Shown here piece after piece: positions 46,499-57,124 of a DNA stretch of 64,000 nt. The notes beneath the pieces were generated by a model. That model was not told the origin of the DNA, did not search any database, and was given only the letters and a program-made list of their open reading frames with translations. The DNA comes from Gemmatimonadota bacterium (GTDB lineage: Bacteria > Gemmatimonadota > Gemmatimonadetes > Longimicrobiales > Gaopeijiaceae). A program made the translations under genes and the position numbers. The DNA lies in the NCBI GenBank assembly GCA_007121455.1, contig SKKN01000010.1, forward strand, positions 1 through 64,000, written 5' to 3'. Every line of letters starts with the position of its first letter. Within the stretch, counting starts at the first letter, position 1.

Positions 46499-49400
46499 AT
46501 GGCGACGCTGCGGAGGGCAGGGCTCTGGATGGCGGTGCTTCTCGGCACGGCGCTGGTCGTCGTGGCGGGTGGCCTCTACGTGCTCCTCAACACGGGACCG
46601 GGGAACGAGCTCCTGCTCCGGGTCGCCCTGGATCAGATCGACGAGCGCATCGATGGCCGGATCACGGCCGAGGGGATCAGCTCGCCCGGGCTCCTCGGAG
46701 GTGCGACCCTGCACAGGGTCGAGATCACCGACCTGGAGGGCCGTCCCTTCCTCCGTGCGGATTCGGTGCAGGCCCGCTACGCCTACCGGGGGCTCCTTCG
46801 ACAGGACATCTCGCTCTCTTCGGTGGAGGTCTGGGGGCCCGAGGTCACCGTGGAGCGGAGGAGCGGGGAAGATCTCACGAACGTGGAGCAGATCTTCCGG
46901 CTCACGGAGCGCGAGCCGGAACCGACCGAGGAGGATCCGGTCCTCCGCGTGATGCTCCGGGACGTCGGGCTCCATGGAGGCACCCTCCTGACTCGACTCC
47001 CGGTCGAGGGAGAGGATCCCGATCCGCGCTTCCGGACCGAAGTGGATCCGGGGGACGGCGCTCTGTACCAGACGTACACGCTCCGGGAGCTCGAAGGGCG
47101 GTTCTCCGAGGCCTCGATCATCGAGCCGGGCCGGGAGGGAGAGCTCATCCAGGTAGAGCGGCTTTCCTTCCTCGCGGAGGTGGTGGAGGAGTCCTTCAGG
47201 ATCCAGGAGTTTCGAGGCGTCATCCACCGGGACGCCGGAGGCGCCACGTTCGTCGCGGAACGCCTCTGGTTCCCCGAATCGGAGGCAGTCGGTGTGATGC
47301 GGGTCGAATGGAGCGAGGACCTCTGGCTGGAGGCGGACCTGCTCGTCGACGTGCTGGAGCTCGGGGACTTCCGGTGGGCGGAGCCGCGGCTTCCGGATGG
47401 GCGGGGGAGCCTCGCCGTTCGCCTTCAGGGGCCGCTCGACCGGATGGAGGTGCGGATCCGGGACCTCGACCTGCAGACCCGAGGAAGCGTGATCCGCGGT
47501 ACGGTCGGCGTCGATCTGTTCGACGAGCTCCGCCTCGCGGAGACCGCCCTCGACCTGGCCCCGCTCCACCTCGACCTCCTCGATCCGTGGATCGAGGACC
47601 CTCTCCCTCTTCGGGGCTTCCTCCGCGGGCACGTGGAGCTCGAGGGTCCGCTCCGCGCCCTCCGCTCCGAGGGCACGCTGAGCCATGAGGATCCGGCGAC
47701 CGGAATCCCAGCCTCCCAGGCCGACTTCTCCGGGACCCTTCACCTGGACGAGCCCTTCGGTGTCACCGGCTTCGCGCTCGTGCTCGACCCATTCCGGTTC
47801 GAGCTGATCGGGGAGCTCGTGCCCGGCTTCCCCCTCGAAGGCCCCGGCTCCGCGCGTCTCGACGCCTCGGGGCGCCTCGGTCGGGGCGTGCGGTTCACCG
47901 CGGACGTGAGCCACGATCCGCAGGGGCTCGCTCCATCCAGGATTCGGGCGCTCGGGACCGTGGAAGGAACGCGAGAGGAGCTGCGACTCGACATCGAGGG
48001 AACCCTCGCCCCCCTCTCCCTCGACGCGGTCGCGCAGTACCGGCCGGACATCCCGGTCGCCGGTGAGGTCTCCGGTGCGCTGCGGGTCGTCGGCCCCCTC
48101 CGCGATCTCGTCGTGGAGTCGGATCTCTCCACCTCCGCAGGGCCCCTGCGGGTTCGGGCCCGGTTCGACGCACACGACCCGGGGAGCCAGTACCTCGTCG
48201 ACCTCGAGACCGAGGACTTTCGGCTCTCGGAGGTCTGGAGGGACGCGCCGAGCCCGACCGTGGTCACGGGCGGTGTCCAGATCGACGGCAGGGGGCGGGA
48301 GGTCGGGAGCCTCGAGGGAGAGGCGCGTGCCGAGCTCCGGCGCTCGAGAGCGGGGGAGGTGGAGGTGGAGCGCGCCGATCTCCACGTCCATGCCGTGGAT
48401 GGGGTTCTCGAGGTGAGCCGCTTCCTCCTCGACGCGAGCGTGATCCAGGCGGAAGGGGAGGGGAGCTTCGCGCTCCGCGCCGGCGTTCCCGAAGGGGAGC
48501 TCGTGGTCCGGTGGGAGACGCCGTCCCTCGCGTCCTTGAGGCCGGTCTTTCTGGGGGAGGACCCGATCGCGCAGGATACGCTCACCGTCCTCGAGCAGGA
48601 GATCCTCCGCGTCCAGGACGTGAACCCCGATACGCTGCCGCTTCGGGCGCAGGTCGACGTGGACGGCCGCGCCTCCGGTGAGGTCGTGCTTCGGGGCGGG
48701 TGGGAGGAGTTCACGGCCGAAGGCCATGCGGAGGTGGTGGCCGGCTACTGGACGGGGCATCAGGTGGAGCGGATCGAGGCGTCCTTCACCGCGTGGGACC
48801 TTCCGAACGATCCGTGGGAGGTCGAAGCCGATGTCCAAGTGACGGATGCGGTCCTCGCCGGACGCAGCCTGAGCTCTGCGGAGGGATGGGTTCGGTATCG
48901 ATCCGACCGGAGCGGTGAAGGACGGATCTCTCTCCACCCGGCGATCGAGGAGGGGCACTTCTTCGCCGGATCCTTCCAGCTCGACTCCGTCGGTGGCGAG
49001 GCGAACCTGGAGGAGGTCCGGCTCCGCTTCGACGATACGGAGTGGAGCCTTCAGGAACCGACTCGCTTGGCGTGGATGCCGCGTAGCGTCGAGCTGGACG
49101 AGCTGCATCTCGCGAGCTCGGGAGATGGACCCATGGAGCTCCGTGCGCGGGGCCTGCTCCCGTTCGAGAGCGGAGAGGCCGACTTCCACCTCGAGCTGGA
49201 GGGGATGGACCTGGGGCGCCTCGCGCGGCTGGCGCAGTCCGACGTCGACCTCGCGGGGACGTTGGATTTCACGCTCGACGTGGGAGGGAGCGCGGAGAGC
49301 CCGATCATGGCCGGCCGGGCGGCTCTCGCGGACGTCTACTTCGACGGCATCGCCGTCGCCGGTCTCGATATGGGGTTCGGGTATCGCGACCGAATCCTGA

Positions 49401-50962
49401 CCGGAAGCGGGGAAGCCCTCTTCGAGGGTCGCCAGCTCCTCAGCGTCTCCGGCTCGTTCCCCGCGGATTTCGCGTTCCACGGGGTCGAGGATCGCTTTCC
49501 GGATCGGGCGCTCGACCTTCGGGTTCGAGCCGACGACGTGCCGGCGGCCGCGGTGCTCGGATTCCTCGAAGTTCTCGAAGACCTCGAGGGCACGCTCGAC
49601 GGAGACATCCAGGTCGGAGGCACGCCCCGGAACCCGGAGCCCACGGGGAGGATCCGGCTGCGGGACGGGGCCTTCGGCCTCCCCGAGCTCGGCCTCCGCC
49701 CGAGCAGCGTGACGGCGGACCTCGACGTGGGGGCGGATCGGGTGATCCGCGTGACGGGGGAAGCGTGGTCACGGGGCCACGCCCGAATCGATGGCACGAT
49801 CACGCTCGAGGATGTCGCGGACCCCTCCTTCGACCTGCGGGTGGAGGCGGCCAACTTCCAGGCGGTCGACCGGAGGGATCTCACGGTCCGCCTCGGGGGG
49901 GAGATCGCCCTCGAGGGACGCTACACCCGGCCCCTCGTGAGCGGGAGCGTCCGGGTCGAGCAGGGCACCCTCTTCCTGGAGGAGTTCGCGCGGACTGCGG
50001 AGGTGGTGGATCTGACCGACCCGGCCTTCTTCGACGTGGTGGACACGACCGTGGTGGCCGACCAGAGGGTGTTCGTCCCGACCGAAAACCCGTTTCTCCG
50101 CAACCTGCGCGTGGGGGTCGATGTAGATGTCCAGCGGGACCTCTGGCTGCGGGGCCGGGAGATGAACGTCGAGGTGGCCGGAGAGCTCATCGTGACCTAC
50201 GACCGCCCGCAGCGGGAGCTTCTCCTGGTCGGAACCCTCGAGCCGGTTCGCGGTGCGTACGCCGTTGCAGGCCGAAACTTCCAGGTACAGGACGGCACCG
50301 TGGAATTCGTCGGTACGCCCGGCCTGAACCCCAGCCTCGACATCCGGGCAGTGAACCGGCTGCGGCGGGAGGGAGGCGAGCCGCTCGACATCCTCGCGAC
50401 CGTGGAGGGCACCCTCGAATCCCCCAGGGTGCATCTCTCGAGCGACGCGCAGCCGCCGATCGCCGAGTCGGACCTGATCAGCTACCTGATCTTCGGCAGG
50501 CCCAGCCATGCCCTGGGGGCCGGAGAGACCTCCATCCTCCAGGGGGCGGCGGGAGCCGGTGTCACGCTGGGCCTCGGAACGCTCGCCACGCAGCTCGGGA
50601 CGGCGGTCGCGCAGCAGGTCGGGTTCGACTACTTCGCGATCACGCAGGCCCGGAACACCCCCGGAATGGGGTCTCCGCTCGGGCTTGCCGGAGCCTTTGC
50701 GGAGACGCAGATCGAGGTCGGCCAGTACGTGGGCCCGAACCTTTTCCTCGCGCTCGTCCTCCGCCCGCTCACCGGGCTCGGGACGACATCGCAGACCCAG
50801 GTTCCCGGCGCCCGAATCGAATGGCGCTTCGCCGATTTCTGGATGATGGAAGGGGTGGTCGAGGACCGTTTTTCGAGAGAGGGGGCCTTGGGGTTTGGAG
50901 AGCTCGGAATGCGCCTTTCCAAGGTCGGCGGCCTCTCGGTCTTCCGCGAGTGGGGATGGTGA
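46499..50962 (+). CDS. tamB: Translocation and assembly module protein TamB
   Basis: A 1487-residue AsmA-like bridge protein spanning the periplasm, anchored by an N-terminal helix (about 8-30, LWMAVLLGTALVVVAGGLYV). The long middle is a repetitive beta structure that forms a hydrophobic groove for lipid transport or barrel assembly. The C-terminal DUF490 region (about 1200-1487) includes VAGRNFQVQDGTVEF, SDLISYLIFGRPS and GAFAETQIEVGQYVGPNLFL and contacts TamA. Size is within the family range. It follows the Omp85 gene with one base between stop and start. Confidence 0.93.
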   Translation: MATLRRAGLWMAVLLGTALVVVAGGLYVLLNTGPGNELLLRVALDQIDERIDGRITAEGISSPGLLGGATLHRVEITDLEGRPFLRADSVQARYAYRGLLRQDISLSSVEVWGPEVTVERRSGEDLTNVEQIFRLTEREPEPTEEDPVLRVMLRDVGLHGGTLLTRLPVEGEDPDPRFRTEVDPGDGALYQTYTLRELEGRFSEASIIEPGREGELIQVERLSFLAEVVEESFRIQEFRGVIHRDAGGATFVAERLWFPESEAVGVMRVEWSEDLWLEADLLVDVLELGDFRWAEPRLPDGRGSLAVRLQGPLDRMEVRIRDLDLQTRGSVIRGTVGVDLFDELRLAETALDLAPLHLDLLDPWIEDPLPLRGFLRGHVELEGPLRALRSEGTLSHEDPATGIPASQADFSGTLHLDEPFGVTGFALVLDPFRFELIGELVPGFPLEGPGSARLDASGRLGRGVRFTADVSHDPQGLAPSRIRALGTVEGTREELRLDIEGTLAPLSLDAVAQYRPDIPVAGEVSGALRVVGPLRDLVVESDLSTSAGPLRVRARFDAHDPGSQYLVDLETEDFRLSEVWRDAPSPTVVTGGVQIDGRGREVGSLEGEARAELRRSRAGEVEVERADLHVHAVDGVLEVSRFLLDASVIQAEGEGSFALRAGVPEGELVVRWETPSLASLRPVFLGEDPIAQDTLTVLEQEILRVQDVNPDTLPLRAQVDVDGRASGEVVLRGGWEEFTAEGHAEVVAGYWTGHQVERIEASFTAWDLPNDPWEVEADVQVTDAVLAGRSLSSAEGWVRYRSDRSGEGRISLHPAIEEGHFFAGSFQLDSVGGEANLEEVRLRFDDTEWSLQEPTRLAWMPRSVELDELHLASSGDGPMELRARGLLPFESGEADFHLELEGMDLGRLARLAQSDVDLAGTLDFTLDVGGSAESPIMAGRAALADVYFDGIAVAGLDMGFGYRDRILTGSGEALFEGRQLLSVSGSFPADFAFHGVEDRFPDRALDLRVRADDVPAAAVLGFLEVLEDLEGTLDGDIQVGGTPRNPEPTGRIRLRDGAFGLPELGLRPSSVTADLDVGADRVIRVTGEAWSRGHARIDGTITLEDVADPSFDLRVEAANFQAVDRRDLTVRLGGEIALEGRYTRPLVSGSVRVEQGTLFLEEFARTAEVVDLTDPAFFDVVDTTVVADQRVFVPTENPFLRNLRVGVDVDVQRDLWLRGREMNVEVAGELIVTYDRPQRELLLVGTLEPVRGAYAVAGRNFQVQDGTVEFVGTPGLNPSLDIRAVNRLRREGGEPLDILATVEGTLESPRVHLSSDAQPPIAESDLISYLIFGRPSHALGAGETSILQGAAGAGVTLGLGTLATQLGTAVAQQVGFDYFAITQARNTPGMGSPLGLAGAFAETQIEVGQYVGPNLFLALVLRPLTGLGTTSQTQVPGARIEWRFADFWMMEGVVEDRFSREGALGFGELGMRLSKVGGLSVFREWGW

Positions 50963-51140
50963 GCCCGGAGGGGCGAGCGGCAGGCACACCGCCCGGCTGC
51001 ACGGGTAGTAGAGATGGCTCCGCAGAGGGACGGCGACGATGTCGGGCCGTCCCGGGAACGCGGGGGGAACGTGGGCTGGAGCGGATGTTCGGCCGCTCGG
51101 ACCCGAGGTGCTTCGAATTCAGAGGAGAAAGGTCAGACAG

Positions 51141-51995
51141 ATGATCCAGTACGCCAAGATTTTCACGCTCATGGCGGGGCTCACCGCGCTCGTGGTGGTC
51201 CTCGGAGCCTACCTCGGTGGCTCGCAGGGCGCGATTCTGTTCTTCTTCCTCGCGGCCGTGATGAACTTCGGGATGTACTGGTTCAGCGACCGCGCCGTGC
51301 TCAAGATGTACAAGGCCAAAGTCGTGGGTCCCGAGGACGCGCCGGAAATCTACCGGATGGTGGACCGGCTGCGGCAGCGTGCGAGACTGCCCATGCCGAC
51401 CGTGGCGATCGCTCCGTCGGATCAGCCGAATGCCTTCGCGACGGGCCGGAGCACGAAGAAGGCCGTGGTCTGCGTCACCGCCGGCCTGCTGCGTGTCGTC
51501 GATCAGGCCGAGCTCGAGGGCGTGATCGCGCACGAGCTCGCGCACATCAAGCACCGGCACATGCTCGTCTCCACGACCGCCGCGACGATGGCGGGAGCCA
51601 TCGCGATCCTTGGGAGCGTCACGCGCTGGGGGGTGCTCCTGGGTGGCGGCCGGGGAGGTGACCGGAACCCGATCGTCCTCATCGCGATGTCGATCATCGC
51701 ACCCATGGCGGCCATGATCGTCCAGATGGCGATCTCGAGGCAGAACGAGTTCCAGGCCGACCGCACCGGGGCGGAGATCGCGGGCGGGCCCCGCGGGCTC
51801 GCCAACGCACTCCGGCGCCTCGAGGAGTCGGCCCGCAGGATCCCCATGGACGTGAATCCCGCCGCGGCGCAGCTCTGCATCGTGAATCCGCTCGCGGGTG
51901 TGCGGGGTCAGACGATGCTGAAGCTCTTCAGCACGCACCCTTCGACCGAGGACCGGATCGCCCGTCTCCGGGGGATGGAGCAGGAGGGCTTCTGA
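51141..51995 (+). CDS. htpX: M48-family membrane zinc protease HtpX
   Basis: A 284-residue HtpX, which degrades misfolded inner-membrane proteins. It has two N-terminal membrane helices (about 8-26 and 30-48), the zinc motif HELAH (131-135, followed by IKHRH), two more helices, and [13 protein letters not shown] with the third ligand Glu. The C-terminal [14 protein letters not shown] is a family hallmark. It is 178 bases after tamB; that gap shows no clear promoter. Confidence 0.95.
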   Translation: MIQYAKIFTLMAGLTALVVVLGAYLGGSQGAILFFFLAAVMNFGMYWFSDRAVLKMYKAKVVGPEDAPEIYRMVDRLRQRARLPMPTVAIAPSDQPNAFATGRSTKKAVVCVTAGLLRVVDQAELEGVIAHELAHIKHRHMLVSTTAATMAGAIAILGSVTRWGVLLGGGRGGDRNPIVLIAMSIIAPMAAMIVQMAISRQNEFQADRTGAEIAGGPRGLANALRRLEESARRIPMDVNPAAAQLCIVNPLAGVRGQTMLKLFSTHPSTEDRIARLRGMEQEGF

Positions 51996-52026
51996 GCCCT
52001 TTCGTCTCCCCGGCCGGGGCCCGCGC

Positions 52027-54909
52027 GTGAATCGGAGGGAGGAGCTTCTCGTCGTACGAGGGGCCCGGGAGCACAACCTCCGAAACGTCAGCGTCGAGCT
52101 GCCGCGCGGCCGGTTGATCGTGGTCACCGGCATCTCCGGGTCGGGGAAGTCCTCCCTCGCGTTCGACACGATCTACGCCGAGGGACAGCGCCGCTACGTC
52201 GAATCGCTCTCCGCGTATGCCCGGCAGTTTCTCGGGCTCATGGAAAAGCCGGACGTGGACTCGATCGAAGGTCTCTCCCCGGCGATCTCGATCGAACAGC
52301 GCACCGTCTCGCGCAATCCTCGCTCCACGGTGGGGACGGTGACGGAGGTCTACGACTACCTCCGTCTGCTCTGGGCCCGGGCGGGCATCCCCCACTGCCC
52401 CGAGTGCAGCCGCCCCGTGATCCGGCAGTCCTCCTCCCAGATCGTCGACCGCATCCTCGCGCTGGAAGAGGGCACGAAGATCCAGGTACTCGCTCCCCTC
52501 GTCCGTGGCCGGAAGGGTGAGTTTCGCGAGCTTCTCGAGAAGGCACAGAAGGATGGGTTCGTGCGCGTGCAGGTGGACGGGGAGGTGTACGACCTCTCGG
52601 ACCCACCGGCGCTGAACCGGTACGAGAACCACGACATCTCGGTGGTGGTGGACCGGGTCGTCGTTCGCGATTCGGACCGGGACCGGATCGCGGACTCGGT
52701 GGAGACGGCGCTCAAGACGGCGCAGGGGATCGTCGAGGTCGCCGAGCACGGGACCGACGTGCGGACCCACGTCTTCAGCGAGCACTACTCCTGCGCGCAC
52801 TGCGGGACGAGCCTTCCGGAGCTCGAGCCACGGCAGCTCTCCTTCAACTCTCCCTACGGGGCGTGTGAGGAGTGCGGAGGCCTCGGGACCAGGAAGGAGG
52901 TCAGGCCGGAGTTCGTGCTGGGTGATCCGTCGATCTCGATCCTGGAGGGCGTGATCCTCCCCTGGGGGGACCCCTCCGGTCACACCCGCCAATCCGTGAT
53001 TCCGGGGCTCGCCGAGGCGTACGAGTTCGATCCGGCGAGGCCATGGCGGGAGATCCGGGAGGATGTGCAGGAGGCGATCCTCCACGGCTCCGGACGGATG
53101 AAGATCGCCTTTCCCTACCGTAAGGACGGCAAGGAGGACACGTACGTGGAGGTGTGGGAGGGAGTGCTGCCCCAGCTCCAGAGGCGGTACGAGGAGACCC
53201 GCTCGGACGGTGTCCGCCGCCAGCTCGAGGAGTACATGACCGGACGCCCCTGCGCGGCGTGCGGCGGCTCCCGGCTCCGCCCCGAATCCCTCGCCGTCAC
53301 CGTCGCCGGAAAGTCGCTGGGCGATGTCGTCGAGATGCCCGTCCTGGAGGCACTCGACTTCTTCCAGGCTCTTCCCGTGGGAGAAACCGGGAACGGGCAG
53401 GTCGCGGACCGCAGCCCCCGCCTCTCCGCGGTCATCGCCGGCCCGGTCCTGAAGGAGGTCGTAGAACGCCTCGGCTTCCTCCGGGACGTGGGCCTGGGCT
53501 ACCTGACCCTGGGGCGCTCGGCCGACACCCTCTCCGGCGGAGAGGGCCAGCGGATCCGGCTGGCGACCCAGATCGGGAGCCGCCTCGTCGGGGTCCTCTA
53601 CATCCTCGACGAGCCCTCGATCGGCCTCCACCAACGGGACAACGAGCGGCTTCTCGGGACCCTCCGCTCCCTCCGCGACCTCGGCAACACGGTCATCGTG
53701 GTCGAGCACGACGAGGAGACGATCCGGAGCGCAGACCATGTGGTGGATCTCGGGCCGGGAGCCGGCCGGAGAGGCGGTGAGGTCGTCGCTTCCGGCGCCT
53801 TGGATCGGGTCATGAACGAACCCCGCTCCCTGACCGGCGCGTACCTCCGGGGCGATCGTGCCATTCCGGTGCCCGAGACCCGTCGGCCGCGCGACCCCGA
53901 GCGGGGCCTCGTGCTCAAAGGCGCGGCCGGGCACAACCTGCAGAGCGTGGATGTGGAGTTCCCCCTGGGCACCTTCATCGCGGTCACGGGCGTGAGCGGA
54001 TCCGGCAAGTCGTCGCTCGTGAACGACACGCTGTACCGCGCCCTCTCCCGTCGCCTTTACCGGTCCCGCGCCCTCCCGCTCCCGCACGACCGGGTCGAGG
54101 GGCTGGAGCGGGTGGACAAGGTGATCGAGGTGGACCAGTCCGCGATCGGCCGCACACCCCGCTCGAACCCGGCGACGTACACGGGCCTCTTCACCCCGAT
54201 CCGGGAGCTCTTCGCAGAGCTTCCGGAGTCCCAGATTCGTGGCTACGCGCCCGGTCGTTTCTCCTTCAACGTGAAGGGGGGCCGGTGCGAGGCGTGCTCG
54301 GGCGACGGCCTCGTGAAGATCGAGATGCACTTCCTTCCGGACGTCTACGTCGCCTGCGACGTCTGCCGGGGGTGGCGCTACAACCGGGAAACGCTGGACG
54401 TGCACTACCGCGGGCGGAACATCGCGGACGTCCTCGAGATGACGGTCGAAGAGGCGCTCGAGTTCTTCGACGCCGTGCCCCGGATCCGAAAGCGCCTCGA
54501 GGCGCTTTCGGACGTGGGGCTCGGATACATCCAGCTCGGGCAGCCGGCGACGACGCTGTCGGGAGGCGAGGCCCAGCGGGTGAAGCTCTCCTCCGAACTC
54601 TCGAAGCGGGCGACGGGCGATACGCTGTACATCCTGGACGAGCCCACGACGGGGCTGCACTTCGAGGATGTCCGGGTCCTCCTCGACGCCCTCCACCGAC
54701 TCGTGGATCTGGGCAACACGGTCATCGTCATCGAGCACAACCTCGAGGTGATCAAGACCGCCGACTGGATCGTGGATCTGGGGCCCGAGGGCGGGGTCGA
54801 AGGGGGAGAGCTGGTCGCGGCCGGAACCCCCGAGGAGGTGGCGGCGAATGCCCGCTCGTACACGGGCCGGTATCTGGCTCCCCTCGTCAAGGCCGTCCCG
54901 GTCGGGTGA
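52027..54909 (+). CDS. uvrA: Excinuclease ABC subunit A
   Basis: A 960-residue UvrA, the damage-recognition ATPase of nucleotide excision repair. It has two ABC ATPase modules: [19 protein letters not shown] and [16 protein letters not shown] are the P-loops, and [17 protein letters not shown] and [17 protein letters not shown] the signatures. Zinc-binding Cys pairs occur at CAHC/CEEC, CAAC and near the end at CEAC/CDVC. The GTG start was chosen just before [15 protein letters not shown]. uvrB and uvrC are not in the window. Confidence 0.97.
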   Translation: MNRREELLVVRGAREHNLRNVSVELPRGRLIVVTGISGSGKSSLAFDTIYAEGQRRYVESLSAYARQFLGLMEKPDVDSIEGLSPAISIEQRTVSRNPRSTVGTVTEVYDYLRLLWARAGIPHCPECSRPVIRQSSSQIVDRILALEEGTKIQVLAPLVRGRKGEFRELLEKAQKDGFVRVQVDGEVYDLSDPPALNRYENHDISVVVDRVVVRDSDRDRIADSVETALKTAQGIVEVAEHGTDVRTHVFSEHYSCAHCGTSLPELEPRQLSFNSPYGACEECGGLGTRKEVRPEFVLGDPSISILEGVILPWGDPSGHTRQSVIPGLAEAYEFDPARPWREIREDVQEAILHGSGRMKIAFPYRKDGKEDTYVEVWEGVLPQLQRRYEETRSDGVRRQLEEYMTGRPCAACGGSRLRPESLAVTVAGKSLGDVVEMPVLEALDFFQALPVGETGNGQVADRSPRLSAVIAGPVLKEVVERLGFLRDVGLGYLTLGRSADTLSGGEGQRIRLATQIGSRLVGVLYILDEPSIGLHQRDNERLLGTLRSLRDLGNTVIVVEHDEETIRSADHVVDLGPGAGRRGGEVVASGALDRVMNEPRSLTGAYLRGDRAIPVPETRRPRDPERGLVLKGAAGHNLQSVDVEFPLGTFIAVTGVSGSGKSSLVNDTLYRALSRRLYRSRALPLPHDRVEGLERVDKVIEVDQSAIGRTPRSNPATYTGLFTPIRELFAELPESQIRGYAPGRFSFNVKGGRCEACSGDGLVKIEMHFLPDVYVACDVCRGWRYNRETLDVHYRGRNIADVLEMTVEEALEFFDAVPRIRKRLEALSDVGLGYIQLGQPATTLSGGEAQRVKLSSELSKRATGDTLYILDEPTTGLHFEDVRVLLDALHRLVDLGNTVIVIEHNLEVIKTADWIVDLGPEGGVEGGELVAAGTPEEVAANARSYTGRYLAPLVKAVPVG

Positions 54910-54980
54910 CTGCGGGGCAGCCGGAAGGATGCCTGGCCGAGCCCTCCGGTGTTAGACTGAATCCGGGCACCGAAACCCAA

Positions 54981-55005
54981 CCCCCTCCTGCATCGTAGGA
55001 GGGGG
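54981..55005. other. GC-rich hairpin between uvrA and the YbjN-like gene
   Basis: CCCCCTCCT at 54981-54989 pairs with AGGAGGGGG at 54997-55005, loop GCATCGT. It lacks a T-tract on the + strand, so it would be a poor intrinsic terminator there. The gap 54910-55055 holds nothing else recognised. Confidence 0.4.
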
Positions 55006-55055
55006 GGGAGCGGCCGCGGGACGACAGCCAGTCAGCGTGGAAACCGGGAGGGCGT

Positions 55056-55457
55056 ATGGTGAGCAGAGACGACATCGAAAGCTACCTGATCCGGATGGGA
55101 CTCGAGCACGAAGAGATCGACGAGGGGATGTTCCTCGTCCGGAGCGGGAGCGAGGACCTTCCCATCGTGGTTCATCATTCGCCTCCGCTGCTCGTGCTGC
55201 GACTGAAGGTGATGGATCTGCCTTCGGACGGCGAGCATCTCTCCCAGCTCTACCGGACGCTCCTCGAGCTGAATGCCTCCGATGTCGTGCACGGGGCGTA
55301 CGGAATCGAGGAGGATGAGCTGATCTTGAGCGACACCTTCCAGCTCGACACCCTCGGGTTCGAAGACTTCCAGACTTCCCTCGAGAGCCTCCAGATGGCC
55401 GGCTCCAGCCACATGGACCGGATCCAGACCCTCGCCTCCGCCGACGTGAAGGGCTGA
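55056..55457 (+). CDS. YbjN-domain (secretion-chaperone-like) protein
   Basis: A 133-residue acidic protein with no signal peptide. The pattern fits the YbjN/CesT-like fold: an initial helix (RDDIESYLIRMGLEHEEI), beta strands (FLVRSGSEDLPIVVHHSPPLLVLRLKV, described in parts), and a second helix with a conserved NASDVVHGAYGI segment. Members are found widely without a settled function. It sits three bases before pspA, suggesting a membrane-stress partner. Assignment is by pattern and moderately sure. Confidence 0.7.
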   Translation: MVSRDDIESYLIRMGLEHEEIDEGMFLVRSGSEDLPIVVHHSPPLLVLRLKVMDLPSDGEHLSQLYRTLLELNASDVVHGAYGIEEDELILSDTFQLDTLGFEDFQTSLESLQMAGSSHMDRIQTLASADVKG

Positions 55458-55460
55458 CCC

Positions 55461-56258
55461 ATGAGTATCTTCCAGAAGATTTCGAGCCTCTTCAAATCGA
55501 ACATCAATGATCTGATCGCCCGGGCTGAAAACCCGGAGAAGATGCTGAACCAGATCATCCTCGACATGAGGGATCAGCTCTCCAAGGCGAAGCGCGAAGT
55601 GGCGGCGGCGATCGCCGACGAGCGGAAGCTGAGGGCGCAGCTCGACGACGAGGCCGGACAGGCCCGCGACTGGGAGAACCGGGCGATGCTTGCGGTTCGC
55701 GAAGGGCGGGACGACCTCGCCAAGCAGGCCCTGATCCGGCAGCAGGAGCACGGAGAGCGGGCCGGATCCCTGGAGCGGACCTGGCGGGCCCAGGCCGAGG
55801 AGACCGAGAAGCTCAAGGCCTCCCTCAAACAGCTCAACGACAAGATCGAGGAGGCGAAACGCAAGCGGAACCTCCTCATCGCGAAGCAGAAGCGCGCCCA
55901 GGCCCAGCGGCGGATCCACGACACGATGTCCGGCCTCTCCGACACCTCCGCCTTCGATGCGTTCAACCGGATGGCCGAAAAGATCGAAGCGGCCGAGCAG
56001 CAGACGATCGCCGCGGCGGAGGTGAGCGAAACCCTCTCCGGCGACCCGCTGGAACGTGAGTTCGCGGGCCTCGAGACGGGGGGTGAGGCGGAGGAGCGCC
56101 TCCTCGCCCTCAAGCGCGAGATGGGACTGCTTCCGAGCGGAGAAGAGGAGGAGCGGAGGCGGATCGGAGCCGGCGAGGAGGAGGAGGCCGACTCGGACAT
56201 CCGGGAAGCGGAGCTGATCGAGGAGTTCGACCGCCTCCAGGAAGGGAAGGACACATAG
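55461..56258 (+). CDS. pspA: PspA/IM30-family membrane-stress protein
   Basis: A 265-residue coiled-coil protein of the phage-shock/IM30 family, which polymerises on damaged inner membranes. MSIFQKISSLFKSNINDLIA at the start is the amphipathic helix, followed by ENPEKMLNQIILDMRDQL and a long coiled coil to about residue 180. The C-terminal part is acidic (EEEERRRIGAGEEEEADSD). It is more like plant/cyanobacterial IM30 in ending with an extension than E. coli PspA. It lies between the YbjN-like gene and the aminotransferase. Confidence 0.92.
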   Translation: MSIFQKISSLFKSNINDLIARAENPEKMLNQIILDMRDQLSKAKREVAAAIADERKLRAQLDDEAGQARDWENRAMLAVREGRDDLAKQALIRQQEHGERAGSLERTWRAQAEETEKLKASLKQLNDKIEEAKRKRNLLIAKQKRAQAQRRIHDTMSGLSDTSAFDAFNRMAEKIEAAEQQTIAAAEVSETLSGDPLEREFAGLETGGEAEERLLALKREMGLLPSGEEEERRRIGAGEEEEADSDIREAELIEEFDRLQEGKDT

Positions 56259-57124
56259 TGGAATCCACGGTCTTCCTCGACGGCGAGTACCTGCCCTCCG
56301 ACCAGGCGCGGATCTCGGTCGAGGACCGGGGATTCCTCTTCGGGGACGCGGTCTACGAAGTCTCCCCCGCCTACCGGGGCACCTTCTTCCGGCTCGACCG
56401 CCATCTCGACCGGATGCGTCGGGGGCTCGGCGCCCTCCAGATCGACTGGGACGTGGCGGAGCTTCCGGGGATCCACGAGGGCCTCCTCGCACGGAATGGG
56501 CTGGATGCCGCGGAGGTGAGCATCGTCTACCTGCAGGTCACCCGGGGGGTCGCCCCGCGGACGCATCACTTTCCCCCCGGTCCGGTGCGGCCCACGGTCT
56601 TCGGCTACGCGAAGGAGTTCCTGCGTCCTGCCCGGGAGCGCTGGGAGGAGGGGTGGGCAGCGATCACGGTGCCGGATCAGCGGTGGGCCCGGGCCGACCT
56701 GAAGACGACCTGTCTGCTTCCGAACGTCCTCGCCCAGGAAGCTGCGAGGAGGTCGGACGTGGCGGATGCGGTGCTCGTTCGCGACGGGTTCGCGCTCGAG
56801 GGAGCGCACAACAACCTCTTCGCGGTCTTCGGCGACACGGTCGTGACGCATCCGGCCTCGAATCAGATCCTCCACGGCATCACACGGGAGTTCGTTCTCG
56901 AGCTGGCCCGAGGGGCGGGCATGCCGGTCGAGGAGCGGCCGATCCCGCTCGAAGAGCTGAGTGGCGCAGACGAGATCTTCTTCACGGGGACGACGACGGA
57001 GATCCGGCCGACCGTGGAATTGGACGGCCTCCCGGTCGGGGAGGGTCGGGTGGGACCTGTGGCGCGTGCGCTCTTCGACGCCTTCCTCGCCGGGGTCGAG
57101 CAGGCGAGGCGCGGTCAGGGGTAG
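56258..57124 (+). CDS. dat: D-amino-acid aminotransferase (class IV)
   Basis: A 288-residue fold-type IV aminotransferase. FLDGEYLPSDQARISVEDRG, GFLFGDAVYE, the Schiff-base lysine in ADLKTTCLLPNVLA, and EGAHNNLF with TGTTTEIRP match D-amino-acid aminotransferases, which interconvert D-Ala, D-Glu and their keto acids for cell-wall synthesis. A branched-chain or aminodeoxychorismate enzyme is less likely. GTG start shares one base with the pspA stop. It converges with namZ, overlapping ten bases at the ends. Confidence 0.85.
   Translation: MESTVFLDGEYLPSDQARISVEDRGFLFGDAVYEVSPAYRGTFFRLDRHLDRMRRGLGALQIDWDVAELPGIHEGLLARNGLDAAEVSIVYLQVTRGVAPRTHHFPPGPVRPTVFGYAKEFLRPARERWEEGWAAITVPDQRWARADLKTTCLLPNVLAQEAARRSDVADAVLVRDGFALEGAHNNLFAVFGDTVVTHPASNQILHGITREFVLELARGAGMPVEERPIPLEELSGADEIFFTGTTTEIRPTVELDGLPVGEGRVGPVARALFDAFLAGVEQARRGQG

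Noticed and set aside
46301-49480. Minus-strand open frame of 1059 codons inside tamB
   Set aside because: High third-position GC removes stop codons from opposite frames. The predicted protein has no domain, and the + strand TamB is unmistakable.
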